64,000 bases of DNA from Zoroaster sp. YZ-2022 (GCA_029582265.1 CM055816.1:29618366-29682365), one strand, 5' to 3'. Shown: positions 52,488-63,560, counted from the stretch's first letter. Program-made: numbers and translations. The notes: generated from the letters alone by a model not told the origin.

Positions 52488-55335
52488 TAGGGGTTCGAGC
52501 CACAGCGCGAACACCTCTTGATATTGTTCGTTTTTTTTTTGTTTTTATACTTTTTCTTCTCCTTCTTCTTTTCGGTGAATATCCAGAGCAAAAATCATAG
52601 TTGCAGAGTTCACAGAACCTTAAAACTTCACACATAGTTAGACCTTAACATGTAGTTGTATCTTAAGTTGTGACGACATAGTGAGGTCATCAGATATCGA
52701 ATTACACTCAATCAAATTTTAATATTTCAAAAAATTATATCTCATGAACCACATAAGATATTTTCACAATATTTACACCATGTTATAGATCTTGAATTAT
52801 GTGATTTTTCGTACACAGATGTGACCTCAATCTGACCTTACTTCCTGTCCAAACCGGAAGTCAAAGTTTAATATTAAACAAAATCATATCTCAACAACTA
52901 CAAGAGGTAAATTGCCGGAAGTCAAAGTTTAATATTTAAAAACAAATCATATCTCAACAACCGCAAGAGGTAAATTCACAGTTTGGCACCTTTGCACAGA
53001 TTGCTAATTGTCAAAAATATTTACAAAAACATGACCCCAATTTGACCTTTACTTCCTGTCCAAACCGGAAGTCAAAGTTTAATATTAGAAATATCATATC
53101 TCAACAACCACAAGGGGTAAATTCACAATCTTTCAACCATTGTATAGATTGTTAATAATTGTCGAAAAATATTTACACAAAGGTGACCCCAATTTGACCT
53201 TACTTCCTTTCCCAACCGGAAGTCAAAGTTTAATATTAATAAAATTCATACCTCAACAACCACAAGGGGTAAATTCACAATCTTTCCACCATTGTATAGA
53301 TTGTTAATTGTCGAAAAATATTTACACAAAGGTGACCCCAATTTGACCTTACTTCCTGTCCAAACCGGAAGTCAAAGTTTAATATTGAAAAAAATCATAT
53401 CTCAACAACCACAAGAGGTAAATTCACAATCTATCCACCATTGTATAGATTGTTAATTGTCGAAAAATATTTACACAAAGGTGACCCCAATTTGACCTTA
53501 CTTCCTGTCCAAACCGGAAGTTAAAGGTTAATATTTAAAAAAAATCATATCTCAACAACCACAAGAGGTAAATTCACAGTTTTTGCACTGTTGTACAAAC
53601 TGTTAATTGTCAAAAATATTTACAAAAATGTGACCCCAATTTGACCTTTACTTCTTGTCCAAACCGGAAGTCAAAGTTTAATATTAAAACATATTTTCAA
53701 AATCGTACATTATTAGCGAGGACGAAGGTTTCGTCAAATTCTCAACAACTACAAGAGGTAAATTGACATTTTTTGCACCATTGTATAGATTGTTAATTGT
53801 CGAAAAATATTTACACAAAGGTGACCCCAATTTGACCTTACTTCCGGTCCAAACCGGAAGTCAAAGTTTAATATTTAAAAAAATCATATCTCAACAACCA
53901 CAAGAGGTAAATTCACAGTTTATGTACCATTGTACAGATTGTTAATTATCAAAAATATTTACAAAAACATGACCCCAATTTGACCTTTACTTCCTGTCCA
54001 AACCGGAAGTCAAAGTTTAATATTTAAAAACAAATCATATCTCAACAACCGGAAGAGGTAAATTCACAGTTTTTGCACCTTTGCACAGATTGCTAATTGT
54101 CAAAAATATTGACAAAAACATGACCCCAATTTGACCTTTACTTCCTGTCCAAACCCGGAAGTCAAAGTTTAATATTAAAAATATCATATCTCAACAACCA
54201 CAAGGGGTAAATTCACAATCTTTCCACCATTGTATAGATTGTTAATAATTGTCGAAAAATATTTACACAAAGTTGACCTAATTTGACCTTACTTCCTGTC
54301 CCAACCGGAAGTCAAAGTTTAATATTAATAAAATTCATACCTCAACAACCACAAGGGGTAAATTCACAATCTTTCCACCATTGTATAGATTGTTAATTGT
54401 CGAAAAATATTTACACAAAGGTGGCCCCAATTTGACCTTACTTCCTGTCCAAACCGGAAGTCAAAGTTTAATATTGAAAAAAATCATATCTCAACAACCA
54501 CAAGAGGTAAATTCACAGTTTTGCACCAATGTACAGATTGTTAATTTTTAACAATATTTACAAAAACATGACCCCAATTTGACCTTTACTTCCTTTCCAA
54601 ACCGGAAGTCAAAGTTTAATATGAAAAAAATCATATCTCAACAACCACAAGGGGTAAATTCACAATCTTTCCACCATTGTATGGATTGTTAATTGTCGAA
54701 AAATATTTACACAAAGGTGACCCCAATTTCACCTTACTTCCTGTCCAAACCGGAAGTCAAATGTTAATATTTAAAAAAATCATATCTCAACAACCACAAG
54801 AGGTAAATTCACAGTTTTTGCACTGTTGTACAAACTGTTAATTGTCAAAGATATTTACAAAAAAGTGACCCCAATTTGACCTTTACTTCTTGTCCAAACC
54901 GGAAGTCAAAGTTTAATATTAAAACATATTTTCAAAATCGTACATTATTAGCGAGGACGAAGGTTTCGTCAAATTCACAATTCGTATCTGGAACTACACG
55001 AAAACGGGTTGTAAAAACTCGCCAAAGAAATAAATGCCTTCTCTCAAAGAATTTCGGTACCAAAATTGACCCTTATGTAGCAGAACAGTTGTTTTTCACA
55101 TTTGAACTGTTTTTTCAAGAATAAATAATGTGATTAAGTTCAAATCATTGAAATAGACTTCAAACAAATCATCGTTGGTAACCACATCATATTTTACAGG
55201 GTATTCTTTAATATGAAAAAAAATAATGCAAAGTTTCTTTAAAAAACATTCTGACGTCATCAACACTGCCCTGACAAAACTCGAACACCTATGTGTTTGT
55301 AATATCACAAACACTTCCATCTAGTTCAAAATGAT
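52488..55335. repeat. Insertion with 14-copy ~150-bp CCGGAAGTCAAAG array and higher-order repeat
   Basis: CCAAACCGGAAGTCAAAGTT recurs every 145-160 bp from about 52,850 to 54,900, each with ATCATATCTCAACAACCACA and GACCCCAATTTGACCTTACT. CGTACATTATTAGCGAGGAC occurs at 53,706 and 54,940, giving a higher-order period of about 1.23 kb covering eight units. The unit is related to parts of the Helitron-like element at 7,685-11,522 (CTTCCGGTCCAAACCGGAAG). It interrupts the left arm of the giant inverted-repeat element; the uninterrupted version is in the right arm. Flanking TTTTTTA runs are the probable target site. Confidence 0.85.
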
Positions 55336-55339
55336 TTTT

Positions 55340-56460
55340 TAAAGTTCATGAGACCAACATTTCACATAATAAACAATCTGAATGTATTTTCACTATTGCT
55401 GAAGCTTTCATATACTATAGGCTGGAGTTATGCATCAACAAAATAATACATTATCCTTACAGAAAAGAAATATATTTTACTACAAAAAAACTTTCTTAGT
55501 GGGTAGACATTCACACAGGTCAGTAAGTCTGACCAAGTTCCATTTTTTCAGTGTAACTTTGACTTGTGTCACCATAAAATGACACAGACTCAAGGTTTGA
55601 GGAATACGTGTCTGCTATGAAAGTTTAATACATACTTAATACAAAGTTGATGACCAGTTGTAACAGTTGTACTTAAAGAATTGCAAATCTGAATCATGGA
55701 AAATTGTTTTGACATTTATTAATATTTCATCAGTAGTGTTACTTTCCTTCTGTTTGTCTGATTTTTGGATGTTACGAACCTAGAATAGTGACTGGATTAT
55801 TTTAATTTCTGATTATTACTTTTAATTCCTATTATTTTACTTTATTGCATTTTCCACTTTTTTATTGTTGCTGATTCCTCAGTTAAATCAAATTGCTTAC
55901 ACTTTTATTGTAATCTACTGAATGACAGGTTTTATAATTCATCTCGTTTCCACTTATCATTTTGTTGTAAACCTTGTAAAAAGTTATTTGTAAATTTATA
56001 GCCCACCATTGTTCAGTCACTGTGAGAATTAGAAAGCCTAAATTCACTGTATTACTGGTTGCAGGTATTCCAGATGAAGACCATCTAGACTTATGCCTCC
56101 AGTTTTGCAATTTTCTTAGTTTCCATACTAATTGTGTTAGTTCTGGTCGTTATATTATTAAATTCACTATCAAATTTTTTGATACAAACGAACATTGTGT
56201 ATTGTCTATGCATGCCATAGTACAGTGTCACTTCTTATCATCAGCCAAAGTATGGCCTTGGGTGGGTTTGTTTACATTCTGGCAGAGACCTTTGGTCTGC
56301 CTAGGGACTTTGGTTTGGTATGGTAGCTCATTAATATGTTAGGGCTATCCAGATATTTAAGTGTTTTTGGGACTGATAGAATAAGCCACGAATATATATA
56401 TCGCGGGATGGTAATTTTAGTTGGCAGAAAAAAATCGCCCACCCGCTTGCTGGGGACCTG
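55340..56460. other. Core of the giant inverted-repeat element, no recognised protein
   Basis: A/T-rich. A plus-strand frame (56,022-56,342, 106 codons; VTVRIRKPKFTVLLVAGIPD, EDHLDLCLQFCNFL, SFHTNCVSSGRYIIKFTIKF) looks more protein-like than others here, but the family is unknown. TCCCCCACCAGCAAG-like blocks near 56,440 begin the third arm copy. Confidence 0.35.
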
Positions 56461-57852
56461 GTTGTTGGGGACGAGTGAACCCAACAGGACTGTGCAATAC
56501 TTTTCTGCATTAAAGAATTTATATAATTTTTTAAATAAAATGTTATTAAGGTCCCTTTGTAATTAATTCACCAAGAAATTCGAGTGGCATGGTGGTGTAC
56601 TTGTTAGAAGGCTCACCTTCCATGTAGGGAGTATCGGGATCGAGACTAGGTTTAGGTTGTAAACATTTTTTGTTAACTACAACACTAATTCAAAAACAAA
56701 ACCTTTCTATATAATAGTAATGTATGGGCTGTGGAGGACTTTTTTATAGGAATTTAAATCCCCAAATTCATTTTTAGTACCGTATGCATGCTAGCTGCCG
56801 ACCAGTCTGTTTATATGTGAAATGTTGGTCTCATGAACTGAAAAAATAGTTATACTGAAATTATAGACAAAAAAACTTCAAAAGAAACATTTGATGAATG
56901 ATGTATTCCATAACATATATAAATGTGTTCCTGCCTATAGTTAATACAGTTAGTTGTGTAATTTGATTATCTCAAAATGCAACTTGTGGGACATAATTAT
57001 TTGGGACAGTGTTGTACATGTACACAATATTCCTTTAAATTAACAATAGGCCTATATAATGGTTGATGATTGAAAACAAGTTTTTATAAAAATAAAATCA
57101 TCTGTTTGTGTCCTTTTTGCTTTTAATTATCTGTCATCTAGCCCCCCCCCCCCCTATAATTACATTATTGTGTGACCATGAATTTAGGGTATGGTTCTGC
57201 TTTAAAATAGTTTGTTGTGAAAAGAGGCATCAGTATATAAAACATACAAATGTTGCTGACAAAATTTTGGACAAACTTTTGTTCTTGTACCTTTGATTTG
57301 CGGACTGAGAACAATTATTGGGGTGTCACACCCCATACCCCCTGACCCCGCTCGCTACGGCCCTGGGCGGTGGGGACGAGTGAACCCTGTAGGCCTGCAC
57401 AATATTTTTCTGAACAATTTATATTATTTTATAAAAACAATTTTACAAAGGTTCTTCTGTACTTAATTCACCGCCAAATTCGAGTGGCATGGTAGTCTTG
57501 TGGTTTAGAATGCTCACCTTCCATGTAGGTAGTTGTGATCGAGACTAGGTTTAGGTTGTCAATATTTGTAACAGGATTAGCAACATTTTTGTTAACTACA
57601 ACACTAATTCAGAAACAAAACCTTTCTTTACAACAATAATGTATGGGCTGTGGAGGACTTTTTTAAAGGAATATAAATCCCCAAATTCATGTTTAATACC
57701 GTATGCATGCTAGCTGCCAACCAGTCTGGTTGCCGCTTTTGTATAATTGGTTTTTCTAGTAAATATATGGATTTACATTTATTTTAGTCGTATATATTTA
57801 ATTAGTCGAAATTTAGTCACATACGGCTCTTCATACGAGAAATAAACTGCAA

Positions 57853-58165
57853 TGGTGAACACTTCTAGTGCGACGCGACAACACTTCTAGTGCGACGTGA
57901 CACACTTCTAATGCGACGCGACTACACTTCTAGTGCGACGCGACTACACTTCTAGTGCGACGCGACACACTTCTAGTGCGACGCGACACACTTCTAGTGC
58001 GACGCGACTACACTTCTAGTGCGACGCGACAACACTTCTAATGCGACGCGACACACTTCTAGTGCGACGCGACAACACTTCTAGTGCGACGCGACACACT
58101 TCTAGTGCGACGCGACAACACTTCTAATGCGACGCGACACACTTCTAGTGCGACGCGACAACACT
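57853..58165 (+). repeat. 22-24-bp GC-rich minisatellite, about 13 copies
   Basis: Unit ACACTTCTAGTGCGACGCGA plus CA, CAA or CTA. The first unit overlaps the last 15 bases of the right inverted arm (GGTGAACACTTCTAG), so the array arose from the element terminus. Every unit has several CpGs, in contrast to the A/T-rich surroundings. Confidence 0.93.
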
Positions 58166-58224
58166 CTTCTTGCAATGTGCATGTGTCCTTTTTAGAACAC
58201 CCGACGAAAATCGGGATTAAAGCG

Positions 58225-58232
58225 TATAAAAG
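58225..58232 (+). promoter_or_regulatory. Isolated TATA-like box
   Basis: AGCGTATAAAAGTGTG directly downstream of the CpG-rich array, followed by about 100 bp of balanced composition. A promoter is possible but no gene is visible downstream; the next 700 bp are palindromes. Confidence 0.2.
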
Positions 58233-58451
58233 TGTGAGTGTGTGGAGACGATCGACAGTAGAGCTTTCTACAACTAGACTGTGTGAGCTACAAAAGTCGC
58301 GCGCTTTGTTGCCTCGATATCGATTTGACATCTAACCCTCTGGCCCCGCCCCTTACATCAAACATGAATTATGCATATATTTTTTATTCATAACAGTGTG
58401 ACGTCCGTCCTGTGCATGGTCTCATTTTCCGCCTATGGTGCCGGTCGGTGC

Positions 58452-58515
58452 GCGGTACGTCGACTCCAAATTCAACTTGAAAGCTTTCAAGTTGAATTTG
58501 GAGTCGACGTACCGC
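58452..58515. repeat. 64-bp perfect palindrome without a spacer
   Basis: 32-bp arms meet at AAGCTT (centre 58,483/58,484); outer parts include GCGGTACGTCGACTCC and its complement. It extends outward with small bulges (CGGTCGGTG/ACCGTACCG). Such a sequence could form a cruciform and is hard to clone, so it is either very recent or protected. Confidence 0.95.
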
Positions 58516-58875
58516 ACCGTACCGGTGTCACGGTCTCAGCTATCCGGCGTGCTCAGCTATCCGGATGACCAAATATGGTAAAATTACGTCATGCTATGTC
58601 TGCGCACAGCGTACGAAAGTAGTCCATTTTAGTGCCGTGCTGAGTCGTGTACGTGTATGTACGTATATACGTACATGTACATACACACACTTGCTGGAAC
58701 TGTCATGGCGGCCTCCACGAGCAGTGACTACAGCGTGCTGAAATGCCCGGCTACGTCATCCGGATAGCTGAGCACGCCGGATAGCTGAGACCGTGACTAC
58801 AGCGTGCTGAAATGCCCGGCTACGTCATCCGGATAGCTGAGCACGCCGGATAACTGAGACCGTGACACCGGCACT
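58516..58875. repeat. Inverted repeat GTCACGGTCTCAGCTATCCGG family
   Basis: CGGTGTCACGGTCTCAGCTA (58,523) with GTGCTCAGCTATCCGGATGA (58,549) is answered by TCATCCGGATAGCTGAGCAC and GCCGGATAGCTGAGACCGTG, which occur twice in tandem (about 58,757-58,796 and 58,825-58,872), separated by ACTACAGCGTGCTGAAATGC. The loop (58,570-58,750) holds GTACGTATATACGTAC palindromes. It looks like a MITE whose right end was duplicated. Confidence 0.8.
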
Positions 58876-58892
58876 CCTGGATGAGTGCGGCT

Positions 58893-59214
58893 ATAAATAA
58901 GCCAGGCACTTCGTGTCTGACGTCACTGTGTCGGATCTGGTATTGCGCGGCGCCCAGTTGAGAACCCATTTCTACAGCAGAATCTTACGGAGAGGTTAAT
59001 AAAATTCAAACAATAAACAGGTATTTTTTGTTGCAAACTGATGTTTTATACCTACCTGTTTACAATTATGAGTGAAATACTGCAAACACTGTGACTCGAT
59101 ATAAGCACGCACACGTGTAACTTATATGTTTGCAAATGGGTTCTCAACTGGGCGCCGCGCAATACCAGATCAAACCACAGTGACGTCAGACACGAAGTGC
59201 CTGGCTTTGCCGCA
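58893..59214. repeat. Inverted repeat with ~80-bp arms
   Basis: GCCAGGCACTTCGTGTCTGA, CGTCACTGTG, GGTATTGCGCGGCGCCCAGT, TGAGAACCCATTT (58,900-58,973) is answered by AAATGGGTTCTCAACTGGGC, GCCGCGCAATACC, CACAGTGACGTCAGACACGA and AGTGCCTGGC (59,135-59,207). The loop is about 160 bp. It contains a CRE-like TGACGTCA in both arms. Probably another MITE. Confidence 0.85.
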
Positions 59215-59289
59215 CTATTTTATTTGCTTTGTTTTGTTTCCGCCTATTATATCCTAGGTATGCTATGTAAGCATCGAACACATTATCAT

Positions 59290-59640
59290 ATGACGGCCAA
59301 CCTGAGGTTTCCTTCCACATAAACTCATGGAACCTTCCACGCTGGCAGGAAATTATTATTCATAGACTTCGTATGGACATGTGTAACAGTCTCAACAGTT
59401 TTTACTACAAAATAGGAAAACATCCCGATGGTCTCTGCGAAATCTGCCACATTTATGATAATACCAATCACTTTCTCATCTTGTAAAAATATGACAACAA
59501 TAGAAAAACTTACAAAAATCACTTAAATTTAATAATAACCAAATGACCCTTAAAAATCTCCTTAGTTCCAAATATAACATTATTCATATACTTCACTATA
59601 TTAAAAAGTGTAATGTTAAGCTTTAAAACTTTTACAGATC
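59290..59640 (+). pseudogene. LINE 3' coding end (C-terminal zinc-knuckle region)
   Basis: Plus frame EIIIHRLRMDMCNSLNSFYY, KIGKHPDGLCEICHIYDNTN, HFLI, then a frameshift and YDNNRKTYKNHLN, IIHILHYIKKC. The pattern R-L-R...L-N-x-x-x-x-K-I-G-K-x-x-x-G-x-C-x-x-C...H-x-L-x-x-C is the extreme C-terminus of many LINE ORF2 proteins after the RT. The upstream RT is absent: 58,893-59,214 is an unrelated inverted repeat. It ends before an (AT)n tract at 59,672-59,692. Confidence 0.7.
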
Positions 59641-59667
59641 TTTTCATATCAATCCATCTCTCATTTC

Positions 59668-59671
59668 ATTA

Positions 59672-59702
<31 letters not shown>

Positions 59703-59705
59703 TAA
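59668..59705. repeat. (AT)n microsatellite and T tract
   Basis: ATATATATATATATATATAT followed by a run of about 10 T; the likely tail of the LINE fragment or slippage from it. Confidence 0.9.
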
Positions 59706-59747
59706 TTTAAATATTTTTTATTTAAGAGGGTATAGTTTCACTCTACA

Positions 59748-60211
59748 TTGCTGAAGTGCGGGGCATTCAGTGATTGGCTGGACAGAGCGCCACCATTTCT
59801 TCACCTGGAGCGTTGCGGGCCTGAAAATTTACCGGCGGGGCCCGGGCCCTTAAACTGCATGAAAAACGGCTCGGTTTGCAGGAGCACTGTGGCGCTCCAT
59901 GTCTGGAGGATTACTGGCGCCCTCATTTTCAGCACGACCCTCAACTTCTCCATGTCACAGCTTAACATACGTGTACACATACATAATTGTAGACCTACGC
60001 ACCAAATTTCTGTCACTCCTGTATTTTCAAATAGTAAAATTTTTTCAGTTTCACCCTTTGGAAACCAATTACATACGCTCTTCTCAACTACATTTGACTT
60101 GTTCTTAGGACAAAATCCAACATTTGTGAAACTATAAAGACCATGAAGTGGAATTGACCTCAGCCATGTTAACATAACTGTAGTGCTAGTAGGATACCTC
60201 GTTACCATCAA
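59748..60211. other. Overlapping 129- and 136-codon frames, coding status unclear
   Basis: Plus 59,748-60,137 and minus 60,211-59,801 are both open across the same 390 bp. Neither resembles a family I know, and no splice or poly(A) context favours one. The minus frame has a less skewed composition (GFCPKNKSNVVEKSVCNWFP, KGETEKILLFENTGV). It is also close upstream of the possible first exon at 60,369, so it could be promoter or 5' sequence. Confidence 0.25.
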
Positions 60212-60368
60212 GTGTTTTTTCTACTGCGTTCTCGCTCCAGGCTACCTCTTGCTGTATAGTGACTGGCACAAAGGGCACATGGACTGCCAAAAGTGCCATT
60301 AATCTACAACAACAACAATCATATGACGGTGCTTCCATCCCGGTCACGCGTACACTGTACCACTGCAA

Positions 60369-60426
60369 ATGGCGGACGATCTTTCGGAACGAAAGACTGC
60401 AAGTGCAACTACGAGGATTTCAACAG
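60369..60426 (+). CDS. Possible first coding exon of a host gene running rightward
   Basis: CTGCAAATGGCGGACGATC gives an ATG in fair context (A at -3, G at +4), then MADDLSERKTASATTRIST in 58 bp, ending AACAG|GTTATG, a plausible donor in phase 1. CpG-containing, balanced-composition sequence surrounds it. The short acidic/basic N-terminus is typical of a cytosolic protein start, but no second exon was found to 64,000. It could be chance. Confidence 0.3.
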
Positions 60427-60535
60427 GTTATGAACTGAAATTGTCATGTTAAAACTAAAAGGTTGGTTAAATGATTTTTTTAAATTCCATTCAGTTTCTG
60501 CTTCCCGTTATCTGATCGAAAACCCATGAGGAAAG

Positions 60536-61790
60536 AATGTTGTATCCGACCACCACTTTTTAAGTTTTTTTTTAAAATTGTTTTGCAAACACGTCGTTAG
60601 TTAACCAGTCATGCCAGTTAAAAATTATTCTGTCGATTTTTGGGGGTAGGCCTAACGTTCCGAAAACGAAAACTACATTTTAATACATTAGTATTAGGGC
60701 CTAGTAGGCCTATAGGCTAGGTTGTAATAATTAACGTTAGCAGATCAAAAGTTGAAAAAATGAAAAATCGCTCCATTTTTGTAACGTTACATGTATTTGT
60801 AGTTGTACTTGTAAGTTGTAGGGCTAGGCTAGGGCCAGGGCCAAACGGGTAGAATGTCGTATCCGACCGCCACTTTTTTTCATTCAATAGCCTATCTAGA
60901 TCTACCCAGTAAGGTGGAGAACATGTGGATGATGTTGGACATATAACCTAGGCCTAGGCCTACTTCAAATTATTTCAGGATATTTATTTCATGAAAAATC
61001 GGGAATTTTTGCTCTGATCTTGTCAACTCCCCCTTTAGTGACTAACACGGTCATTAGGAAACAGGTCCTTTCGTACCCTTAACCTTGCTTTCGTACCTTA
61101 AATCGCTTCGTACCTTCGCTTCTTTCGTACCTTCGCTTCTTTCGTACCTTCGCTAACTCGTGCCTTCGCTAACTTTCGTGCAACCAGCTAACCAGTCCTT
61201 TCGTACCTTCTGTTAAGTCAACTCATTCGCCTTCGCCAGCGACAGAGGGCATACTTAAGTTATTATTTAATAGTGGCGAACTTGCCATTAACGCCCATGA
61301 AACAAATAAAGTCAAACAAACCTGACGACAGAGGCGTACTTAGTTATTGTTAATAGTGGCGAACTTGCCATTAAAGTCCATAAAAGGTTCATTAGTGTTT
61401 TAATGGTTTATCATATTGGATTGGACGTCAGGCAGAAGAACGCCTGGATCTGGAACAAGATGTTTTGGGGAATGAAACAAATAAAGTCCAACAAAGCTTG
61501 AATTTTACACCTCTTTTCTATCAAATGTGAAAGTTTTGAGCAGTAAATGTGTTTAGTTTTGAGCGGAGAGTGTATTTTTTACACCCTTTCAAAAGCTCTT
61601 ATGAGGGAAACGAGCACGAACGCTGTGCGTGTGTATCACGGTGTGTGTAGGCTGATTTAACGGTTTTGTTGCCATAAGGGATGTACACAGTGTATGGACA
61701 GTCGGGCTTCATCGAAAGCTGGTCAACATGGTCTCCTATAGCCTAGTATAGGATCCTTCTATTGTCTGAATTGTGGTCATCAAAAAATTA
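60536..61790. mobile_element. Two CGTATCCGAC-family MITE fragments, one split by an insertion
   Basis: 60,536-60,660 is an inverted right end (GAATGTTGTATCCGACCACC, then TAGTTAACCAGTCATGCCAG). 60,848-61,055 is a forward left end (GGGTAGAATGTCGTATCCGA, GTAAGGTGGAGAACATGTGG). The latter is interrupted after ACACGGTCATTAG and resumes at about 61,745 with TAGGATCCTTCTATTGTCTG. The interrupting 61,056-61,740 begins with a TTTCGTACCTTCGCT repeat. Confidence 0.7.
61060..61215 (+). repeat. Short tandem repeats TTTCGTACCTTCGCT
   Basis: TTTCGTACCTT recurs about eight times with variable spacers (CGCTTC, CGCTAAC, AAATCGC). Downstream (61,215-61,480) AGTTATTRTTAATAGTGGCG, CGAACTTGCCATTAA and AAACAAATAAAGTC each appear two or three times, indicating local duplications in the inserted segment. 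Confidence 0.75.
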
Positions 61791-61799
61791 GTGTTGGTA

Positions 61800-62360
61800 T
61801 AATTTGACTCACCCCAGACTGTTAAAATTCATGGGGGCAAAGAAAATTTACCTGAGAAGAATCAGAAACAGTTGAATCATGTATCATCTTATTCCAGATG
61901 GTTGTAAAATTGTTTTTAATCTTGAAAATAATATTTTTTTTACATTTTTCAAATAAAATTTTATAATTTGGAGAAGCTCTAAAAAATTATTAATATTCTT
62001 GAAAGACGAATAAAATGGAAGGTGGTTATAATTTTTGCAAAATTGTACTTTGAAACTTGGAAATGTGTAAAAATGCTGTTATCAAATAATAGATTTCTTT
62101 TTGTAACCATGATATTTAATTTATGTTCCATTTTCTCAATAATTGTCCACTACTGACGAAGTGAACATCATGTTTTTTCTATAAGAAACGTCCATTTTGA
62201 GGATCCATATACATGTATGCAAAGCATTTATATTATTTGGTTTCCACGGACAACAGCTTGTTGACAGCATAGAACAATAAAATTACAGATGTTCATGAAA
62301 AAATTTGAGGCATGTACGTACATCCCTTAATATTTGTATCTAGTTAAATTTGTAGTTTTA
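61800..62360. other. Intergenic, no gene recognised
   Basis: A/T-rich with T and A runs. No open frame over 60 codons and no clear repeat. Confidence 0.5.
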
Positions 62361-62369
62361 AACAACTTT

Positions 62370-62747
62370 TTCTACTTTAACAATAATAATAATAAAAATA
62401 ATAATAATGTAAACTTACACGTACGTATCCACCAAACTGGTGCTCAAGGCGCATTATATTATTACCCCTGCTCATCAGGCTCATAAATCATTCCTGAAAC
62501 CATCTCAGCTCCCTGGGGAGTATACAGCTCAATTGCTGCCATTTTAGCGCATATGGGGCTAATCAAACAACCAACTCTGCCCTCACAGGTACCCATTTAC
62601 CCCTGGGTGGAGAGAAGCAATTATGGTAAAGTGTCTTGCTCAAGGACACAAGCACCATGGTCACGGTCGGGATTCGAACCCACATTCTGACGACTCAGCC
62701 ATCAGAACACAAATCCATTGCATTAAACCACTCGATCGTGGCACTCC
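62370..62747 (-). mobile_element. Full-length tRNA-derived SINE
   Basis: Minus strand: head GGAGTGCCACGATCGAGTGG, B box GGGTTCGAATCCC (62,671-62,683), core TTGTGTCCTTGAGCAAGACA and CTTTACCATAATTGCTTCTC, then CTCCCCAGGGAGCTGAG, AATGCGCCTTGAGC and an (ATT)n tail (62,380-62,405 as AAT on the plus strand). About 75-80% similar by eye to 42,333-42,690. Confidence 0.9.
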
Positions 62748-62759
62748 ACTAACTTTCCA

Positions 62760-63465
62760 GTAAATCATACAATTTCACAGTGATTTTTATAACAAGCATA
62801 TAACCAAGATAAGTTTATGCAGCCAGAAATACGCCATAGTTTTGTAAACTACACCAAAGCTTTGATCTTTTCCTTAGTGGGTGAAGTTGATTCTCAAAAC
62901 AGACCAGTATTCCAATAGCATTAAGAGCACCTGTTAGCATGGGAGCATGTACTTTTTGTTTTCTTTGTTTGGGTGCATAGACCAACTTGAGCAAACTAAG
63001 TCTTTGTTGCCCGAAGCCACAGTTATTTAGGTGCAGTGTAGTGTGCAGTGTAGTGTATCGTAAACACAGTGAAAGTAATATATATTGACATGATTGCTAT
63101 AATCATCATGTTCAAAAGAGTAGACTGAAGGGAAGAGGCAGTCGGACTTACATAATTATTGATAACTTTCAAAACTCCAATTGAATATTCAACAGGAAAT
63201 GGATCAAGCTACGTCACAAAAACAAGGGGCTGGCATTACGACACACACACTCAATCTGAAAGACATTGTATGCCCGGTCAGGTAACGAAATGATATTGTT
63301 ATTAGAAAGTTGTTGTTATTAGAAAGTGTGTTACTTAAAAGGATAATATCTTCATGATCATTGTGTTGGATTTTGGTGGATTGAGGAATGTTCTTAGCCA
63401 AAATTGCTTGTGAGTTACATGTACATGTAGGGTTTGGCTAGGTACCAATTATATTGTATAGCAGT
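62760..63465. other. Intergenic, no gene recognised
   Basis: GTGCAGTGTAGTGT is locally duplicated at 63,030-63,058; TTGTTATTAGAAAGT is duplicated at 63,295-63,328. A 65-codon minus frame (63,204-63,401) has no recognisable features. Confidence 0.45.
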
Positions 63466-63466
63466 G

Positions 63467-63560
63467 GTGTAGCAAGGATTTTCAGAGCGGGAAAAATATT
63501 TTTTGTGGGTTAATTTACCGACACAAAACTTAAATGAACCAACAAACTATAGTCAATCAG
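63467..63560 (+). mobile_element. Truncated hAT-type 5' end
   Basis: CAGTGGTGTAGCAAGGATTT resembles the ends of the hAT elements in this window; related sequence recurs at 63,617 (TGACGTAGCCAGTATTTTCC). Cut off by the element at 63,561. Confidence 0.5.

Larger units (their letters stand above)
51511..57868. mobile_element. 6.4-kb element with ~1-kb near-perfect inverted terminal arms
   Basis: The left arm from 51,511 (CTAGAAGTGTTCACCATTGC) to about 52,487 is answered, inverted, by the right arm about 56,845 to 57,868 (GCAATGGTGAACACTTCTAG). By eye only scattered substitutions and one roughly 50-bp indel (near 57,050) separate them. The left arm continues after an insertion (52,488 to about 55,335) with AAGTTCATGAGACCAACATT, matching the right arm at 56,820. 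A third, more diverged partial arm lies at 56,460-56,812. The core 55,380-56,460 has no recognised transposase, so this is a large fold-back or non-autonomous TIR element. Confidence 0.85.

Noticed and set aside
51511..57868. Polinton/Maverick transposon
   Set aside because: Arm length would fit, but no DNA polymerase B, integrase or capsid gene is present and no 6-bp target duplication is visible.
58059..58335. Arg/Ala/Thr-rich frames over the GC-rich minisatellite on both strands
   Set aside because: Peptide repeats (RRTRSV, ATRHTSS) mirror the 22-24-bp unit.
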